Below, piece after piece: positions 6,340 to 10,453 of a stretch of DNA of 10,453 nucleotides. Under the pieces are notes generated by a model, which worked only from the letters and a program-made list of their open reading frames with translations, did no database searches and had not been told where the DNA came from. The DNA is from Firmicutes bacterium UBA1440 (GTDB lineage: Bacteria > Bacillota > Clostridia > Peptostreptococcales > Anaerovoracaceae), in assembly GCA_002329565.1 (NCBI GenBank), contig DCTM01000065.1:1-10453 (forward strand). Direction: 5' to 3'. The translations under genes and the position numbers were made by a program. Each line of letters opens with the position of its first letter. The first letter of the stretch is position 1.

Positions 6340-8778
6340 TTATACCTCGCGCAGAACTGCATTGTATCTTTCAGCCAGCACTTTTAAGATGCGCGCGTGA
6401 TCTTCCTGCACCTCTTCATCGCTGAGCGTACGCTCGTATGATCTGTAACTGAGGCTGAATGCCAGAGATTTCTTTCCATCTCCGACCTGCGCACCGCGGT
6501 AGATATCGAACAGTTCGATGCTGTCAAGAAGCTCTCCGCCTGCTTCTGCTGCTGCCTTCTTAATCTCGTTTACTTCCGTTTCCTCGTCGACCACGACAGC
6601 AATGTCGCGCTCTAACGCAGGAAATTTCGGAATCGGGTGATAAATCTTTTCTATATTTGACAGTTTCTCCATCTCTGCGAACAATAATTCCGCCGAGTAG
6701 CAACGCACCGAAAGGCCGTACAATTCCGCAACCTCAGGATGTATTTCACCCATTATGCCGAGGTAGATGCCTCCGACATAAATGCGAGCACATCTTCCGG
6801 GATGATATGTGGCATAGTCGCTCTCGCGCACAAACTCTGCTCCTTCTATGCCAAGCATTTCAAACAAATCCTCAATCATGCCCTTGAGGGTGAAGAAATC
6901 TTCATCTTTACCGTATAAGCCGATTGACATCGAGAGAGATTCCTGCGGCAATGTATGATCCATGTCGGACGGGTCCGGTTTGAAGACATTGCCGATCTCG
7001 TAAGCGCGTACAGCGCTGATATTTCTTGAATAGTTGCGTCCGAGCACTTCCAGCATGTTCGGCGTCAGAACGGTACGCATCGCAGAGGTGTCTTCACCGA
7101 GTGGATTCAACAGTTTCAACATATTGTACTCCCAAGATCCTTCGGGTACTCTGATATTAGCGACGCTCTTCGGGCTGACGAATGAATAGGTCTGGATTTC
7201 GTTGGCGCCCATAGCGGACATGCACTGTCTCGTGATCTGACGCAGACGCCAGCTCTGTGAAATTTCTGAAACAGTATTCATCTTCGGTGTGGTATCCGGC
7301 AGCTTGTCATAACCGTAGATTCTTGCAATCTCTTCGGCAAAATCGACCTCAATGCTGAGATCTCTGCGGACGGTCGGTGGCTTTACAAGCATGATGTCAC
7401 CCTCGCCCGCGACTTCCATTTCGAGTCTTTCGAGAATGCAAACCATTTCTTCTCTGCTGAGATCGATTCCGTTAATGGCATTCATTCTCGATACGCGCAC
7501 CGGATAGGCTTGCGCTTCGACCTTATTCGGGTAGACGTCAATTGCTCCCGGCACTACCGTACCTGCACCTATGAGTTCTATCAGGTGACATACACGGTTG
7601 GCTGCAACTTCGCACAAGTTCGGATCGATGCCCTTCTCGTATCTCGATGAGGCCTCTGTCCTCAATCCCAACTTCTTCGAACTGCTCCTGATGTTGTCGC
7701 AGAAGAAGTTAGCCGACTCCAAAACGATGGTATTAGTATCGACTTCTATTTCGGAGTTTAATCCGCCCATGATGCCTGCGATACCGATCGGTTTCTCGGC
7801 GTCGTTGATCATGAGGATATCATCATCCAGTTCACGCTCTTTGTTGTCGAGCGTTCTGAAAATATCGCCTTTCGATGCGGTATTTACGACGATCTTATTG
7901 CCTGCGACGGTTCTGATGTCGAAAGCATGAAGCGGCTGACCGTATTCGAGCATAACGAAATTCGTAATGTCAACAATATTGTTTATCGGACGCATGCCCG
8001 CAAACATCAGCCTCTTTTGCAACCACCAAGGTGACTGCTTGATGACGACGTCCTTGATTACTCTGGCAGTATATCGAGGACACAGATCGGGGCGCTTGAT
8101 TTCTACGCTCAAATAATCTGTAGCGTTTCCGCCGCCCAATGCCTTGGAAGATGTGTCCGGATAGTTGACCTTCTTTGAGAATGTGGCTGCAGTTTCTCTG
8201 GCCATTCCGAGCATCGCCAGACAGTCCGGCCTGTTCGGAGTGATTTCAAAGTCTATACAATATGAATTGAGTCCGAGCGCGTCGATAATGTTTTCGCCCG
8301 GAGTGTATTCGCCTTCCAAGCGCCAGATTCCCTCTTTTACAGCGACAGGCACTACCTTATCGTCAAATCCCAGCTCTCCGCACGAGCAGAACATACCCTC
8401 TGATTTGACTCCGCGGAACTCGGTGCTGTGAAGCACAGTTCCGCCTTCTTCCTTCGGTTTGCCGTGCAACGGCCCCGGAATGCGTGACCCGTCAAGCGCA
8501 ACCGGGAAGTAAGCGTTTTCTGCCACATTGGGAGCACCGGTTACGATTTGCACCGGTTTTTCTCTGCCTACATCAACCTGACAAACAGATAATTTGTCGG
8601 CATTCGGATGCTTTTCTACCAAAAGTGTCTTGCCGATGACGACATTCTCAATCTCCTTGCCGAAATATTCATATGTGTCCAGATTCGAACCGGACATAAT
8701 CATTTTGGGACAATATTCATCGGGCTCTATCCCATCTATATTCACATAGTCTTTGATCCATTCTATAGGTACCAGCAT
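6340..8778 (-). CDS. pheT: Phenylalanine--tRNA ligase beta subunit
   Basis: PheT forms the alpha2-beta2 PheRS with PheS. It supplies tRNA binding and the editing site that hydrolyses mischarged Tyr-tRNA-Phe. All 812 residues and domains of the full-length bacterial form are present: an N-terminal segment, an EMAP/OB-fold tRNA-binding domain (about 40-150, with H-P-N-A-D-K-L-S at 57-64), the B3/B4 editing domain (about 210-400, with D-I-T-N-F-V-M-L-E-Y-G-Q-P-L-H-A-F-D and I-M-G-G), the B5 domain (about 415-495, with R-R-D-L and E-E-I-A-R-I-Y-G-Y), a pseudo-catalytic core (about 500-700) and the ferredoxin-fold anticodon-binding domain (about 713-812, starting Y-H-P-I-P-K-F-P). Segment R-T-E-A-S-S-R-Y-E-K-G (373-383) is diagnostic. 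No interruption is seen. The ATG is 15 bases after pheS, with AGGAGA nine bases before it. Confidence 0.98.
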   Translation of the reverse strand: MLVPIEWIKDYVNIDGIEPDEYCPKMIMSGSNLDTYEYFGKEIENVVIGKTLLVEKHPNADKLSVCQVDVGREKPVQIVTGAPNVAENAYFPVALDGSRIPGPLHGKPKEEGGTVLHSTEFRGVKSEGMFCSCGELGFDDKVVPVAVKEGIWRLEGEYTPGENIIDALGLNSYCIDFEITPNRPDCLAMLGMARETAATFSKKVNYPDTSSKALGGGNATDYLSVEIKRPDLCPRYTARVIKDVVIKQSPWWLQKRLMFAGMRPINNIVDITNFVMLEYGQPLHAFDIRTVAGNKIVVNTASKGDIFRTLDNKERELDDDILMINDAEKPIGIAGIMGGLNSEIEVDTNTIVLESANFFCDNIRSSSKKLGLRTEASSRYEKGIDPNLCEVAANRVCHLIELIGAGTVVPGAIDVYPNKVEAQAYPVRVSRMNAINGIDLSREEMVCILERLEMEVAGEGDIMLVKPPTVRRDLSIEVDFAEEIARIYGYDKLPDTTPKMNTVSEISQSWRLRQITRQCMSAMGANEIQTYSFVSPKSVANIRVPEGSWEYNMLKLLNPLGEDTSAMRTVLTPNMLEVLGRNYSRNISAVRAYEIGNVFKPDPSDMDHTLPQESLSMSIGLYGKDEDFFTLKGMIEDLFEMLGIEGAEFVRESDYATYHPGRCARIYVGGIYLGIMGEIHPEVAELYGLSVRCYSAELLFAEMEKLSNIEKIYHPIPKFPALERDIAVVVDEETEVNEIKKAAAEAGGELLDSIELFDIYRGAQVGDGKKSLAFSLSYRSYERTLSDEEVQEDHARILKVLAERYNAVLREV

Positions 8779-8793
8779 AATATCGTGTCTCCT

Positions 8794-9816
8794 TTATTTG
8801 AATTGATTGATGAAACGCATATCGTTCTCATAGAGCAAACGAATGTCGTCGATTTCATGCTTTAACAATGCTATTCTCTCCGCGCCCATACCGAAAGCAA
8901 AGCCGGAATATTTTTCGGGATCGATGCCGCCGGCTTTCAGTACGTTCGGGTGGATCATGCCGCAACCGAGGATTTCAATCCATCCGCTGCCCTTGCACAT
9001 GCTGCAGCCTTTGCCGCCGCACTTAAAACAGGAGACATCCACCTCTCCGCTCGGTTCTGTGAACGGGAAGTGGTGGGGCCTGAATTTAATCTTCGTGTCG
9101 GGGCCGAACATCAGCTTCGCAAACGTGGCCAGCGTACCCTTCAGGTCGGCCATCGTGATGCCCTCATCCACGACTATGCCTTCAACTTGATGGAACATCG
9201 GTGAGTGTGTCGCATCCGGCGCGTCGCAACGGAAACATCTGCCCGGTACTACCGCTTTAATCGGAGGTGTTGTGTTTTCCATGATTCTGACCTGCATCGG
9301 AGAAGTCTGCGTTCTCAGCAGGACATCTTCCGAAAAATAGAATGTATCCGTCATATCCCTCGACGGATGAGCTTTCGGAGCGTTGAGCGCGTCGAAATTG
9401 TAGTAAACCGTATCTACTTCGCTTCCCTCAACAACGCTGTATCCCATCGAACGAAATACATCCGAAATTTCTTCGAGTGTGATTGTGATGATGTGAGGTG
9501 TGCCGATAACCGTTCTTCTTCCGGGTTCTGTGATGTCAACCCTTTCGCGATTAAGCTTGTCATCCATCATCTTGACCTTTATATCTTTCATTTTATCGTT
9601 CAAAAGAGTCTCAATCTCCTCGCGCGCTTGGTTTGCAGCCTGTCCGAGGGATTTCTTTTCTTCATGGGAAAGTTTTCCCATCGAACGCAAGATTTCTGTC
9701 AGTTTGCTTTTTTTGCCAAGGTACCTTACACGTACGGAATCGGCCTCCTCCATAGAAGCAATTGCCGGAATCGCCGCTCTTGCTTCCTCTAACAATTTCT
9801 TTAATTCGTCTTGCAT
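8794..9816 (-). CDS. pheS: Phenylalanine--tRNA ligase alpha subunit, class II
   Basis: PheS is the catalytic subunit of PheRS, joining phenylalanine to tRNA-Phe. Its 340 residues are the usual length. The N-terminal coiled-coil arm that contacts tRNA spans about 1-90. The class II catalytic core follows, with motif 2 region P-G-R-C-F-R-C-D (191-198) and H-S-P-M-F-H-Q-V-E-G (204-213), F-R-P-H-H-F-P-F-T-E-P-S (245-256), and motif 3 G-M-G-A-E-R-I-A-L-L (309-318). A307 in G-F-A-F-G matches the alanine that shapes the phenylalanine pocket in E. coli PheS. A four-cysteine knuckle C-x2-C-x4-C-x2-C (C263, C266, C271, C274) may bind zinc and is common in Firmicutes. C285 replaces the usual alanine in G-A-G-M. 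The ATG is 11 bases after the preceding stop; the Shine-Dalgarno sequence AGGAGAAG overlaps that TAG. Confidence 0.98.
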   Translation of the reverse strand: MQDELKKLLEEARAAIPAIASMEEADSVRVRYLGKKSKLTEILRSMGKLSHEEKKSLGQAANQAREEIETLLNDKMKDIKVKMMDDKLNRERVDITEPGRRTVIGTPHIITITLEEISDVFRSMGYSVVEGSEVDTVYYNFDALNAPKAHPSRDMTDTFYFSEDVLLRTQTSPMQVRIMENTTPPIKAVVPGRCFRCDAPDATHSPMFHQVEGIVVDEGITMADLKGTLATFAKLMFGPDTKIKFRPHHFPFTEPSGEVDVSCFKCGGKGCSMCKGSGWIEILGCGMIHPNVLKAGGIDPEKYSGFAFGMGAERIALLKHEIDDIRLLYENDMRFINQFK

Positions 9817-9827
9817 AATGTCTTCTC

Positions 9828-10453
9828 CTATATGTTATGTGATTTTCTTACACTTTCGTACATGAGTATGCCCGCTGCGACGGCTGCATTCAGAGATTCC
9901 GTATCTCCGTTCATCGGTATCCTTACCTTGACATCTGCGGATTGTATCAGTTCTGCGTCTATGCCGCTTCCTTCGTTACCGATTACCAACGCGATATTCT
10001 TTGTCATATCCAAATCATAATATGGTGTCTCTGCGTTCATGCAAGATGCAACCAATGTCTTCGCATACCTCTTGGAATGCCCGATCAGTTCTTGGGGGGT
10101 ATCCGCAAACAGAACGGGCAATCGAAAGACTGAACCGGTCGCCGCCCTTATGACCTTAGGCGCATAGATATCTCCCGTTCCTTTGAGAGCTATCAGCCCG
10201 CCGTATCCGGCCGCATCGGCAGTTCTGATGATAGTACCGATGTTACCGGGGTCCTGTAATCTGTCGAGAATGACAATGTTCCTGTCGCCCACCGCGCGAA
10301 AAAACGCATCGACGTCGCATTCTTTTCTGTATGCGACACCAAGTACCCCCTGCCCGTGCTCGGTCTGCGACAATTTTTGAAACAACCCGCCCGGCATTGT
10401 GACGGGTTCATTCTTCACATTGAGAGACAGGGTCAAAGCCTCGGCATCTTTGC
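9828..10453 (-). CDS. TrmH/SpoU-family RNA 2'-O-methyltransferase, 5' end outside the window
   Basis: This SPOUT-class enzyme is expected to transfer a methyl group from S-adenosylmethionine to a ribose 2'-OH in rRNA or tRNA. The reading frame stays open to the right edge, so about 207 residues are visible and roughly 50 N-terminal ones (most of the L30e-like substrate-binding domain) are missing. A TTG at 10436 in frame is almost certainly an internal leucine, because family-like sequence continues upstream of it. The three SpoU motifs are present: D-P-G-N-I-G-T-I-I-R-T-A-D-A-A-G (motif 1), V-I-G-N-E-G-S-G-I (motif 2) and I-P-M-N-G-D-T-E-S-L-N-A-A-V-A-A (motif 3, lining the trefoil knot that binds the cofactor). 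The segment before motif 1 has L-S-Q-T-E-H-G-Q-G, typical of the YsgA/TrmH group found upstream of pheS in Firmicutes. The exact nucleotide target cannot be told from sequence. Confidence 0.93.
   Translation of the reverse strand, partial: KDAEALTLSLNVKNEPVTMPGGLFQKLSQTEHGQGVLGVAYRKECDVDAFFRAVGDRNIVILDRLQDPGNIGTIIRTADAAGYGGLIALKGTGDIYAPKVIRAATGSVFRLPVLFADTPQELIGHSKRYAKTLVASCMNAETPYYDLDMTKNIALVIGNEGSGIDAELIQSADVKVRIPMNGDTESLNAAVAAGILMYESVRKSHNI

Noticed and set aside
10434..10436. TTG as a possible start of the methyltransferase gene
   Set aside because: The frame stays open to the window edge with family-like residues (K-D-A-E-A) before it, and starting here would remove the N-terminal domain, so the gene is treated as truncated by the window.
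1..10453. Search for CRISPR repeats, insertion sequences, toxin-antitoxin or defence genes
   Set aside because: Almost all bases are accounted for by eight housekeeping-type genes with tight spacing; no direct repeat arrays, transposase motifs or composition shift were seen by eye.

Overview
This window is an ordinary housekeeping stretch of a Firmicutes-type bacterial chromosome, most likely a member of the anaerobic Clostridia (inferred from gene order, protein style, strong AGGAG-type ribosome binding sites and a base composition near 50% GC by eye). The gene order (SpoU/TrmH-family RNA methyltransferase, pheS, pheT, zapA, mutS2) is a familiar Clostridia/Bacilli neighbourhood. An exact genus cannot be read from the sequence; an Anaerovoracaceae-like (Clostridiales Family XIII) source is only a guess.

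Layout: all eight protein genes lie on the minus strand, so transcription runs from right to left. In transcription order they are: a 5'-truncated trmH-family methyltransferase (9828-10453), pheS (8794-9816), pheT (6340-8778), a zapA-like gene with a long coiled-coil tail (5758-6321), mutS2 (3382-5757), a DUF523/TudS-like gene (2922-3362), argS (1191-2906) and a TPR-repeat protein gene (191-1180). Gaps between genes are 11, 15, 18, 0, 19, 15 and 10 bases, each carrying a Shine-Dalgarno sequence (or, for mutS2, one inside the preceding gene). There is no room for an internal promoter, T-box or terminator in the gaps, so this looks like one long operon whose promoter lies to the right of the window.

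The 190 bases at the left edge hold the likely operon end. A stem-loop (104-135) is fully paired only in the minus-strand RNA. It is followed by a near-consensus sigma-A promoter on the same strand (-35 TTGACG, 17-base spacer, -10 TATAAT; 54-82) and then what looks like the first 21 bases of a tRNA gene cut by the window edge.

Functionally the block is about translation: two aminoacyl-tRNA synthetases (Phe, Arg), an rRNA/tRNA ribose methyltransferase, MutS2 (a stalled-ribosome rescue and/or DNA-recombination ATPase), a putative Fe-S desulfidase, and probably a tRNA gene. ZapA contributes cell division. I see no mobile element, CRISPR array, phage gene or defence system. The points most worth a second look are the altered Smr-domain motif in MutS2 (INVQG where LDLRG is usual), the promoter-tRNA signal at the left edge, the DUF523 gene between mutS2 and argS, and the TPR protein with an unrecognised N-terminal region.
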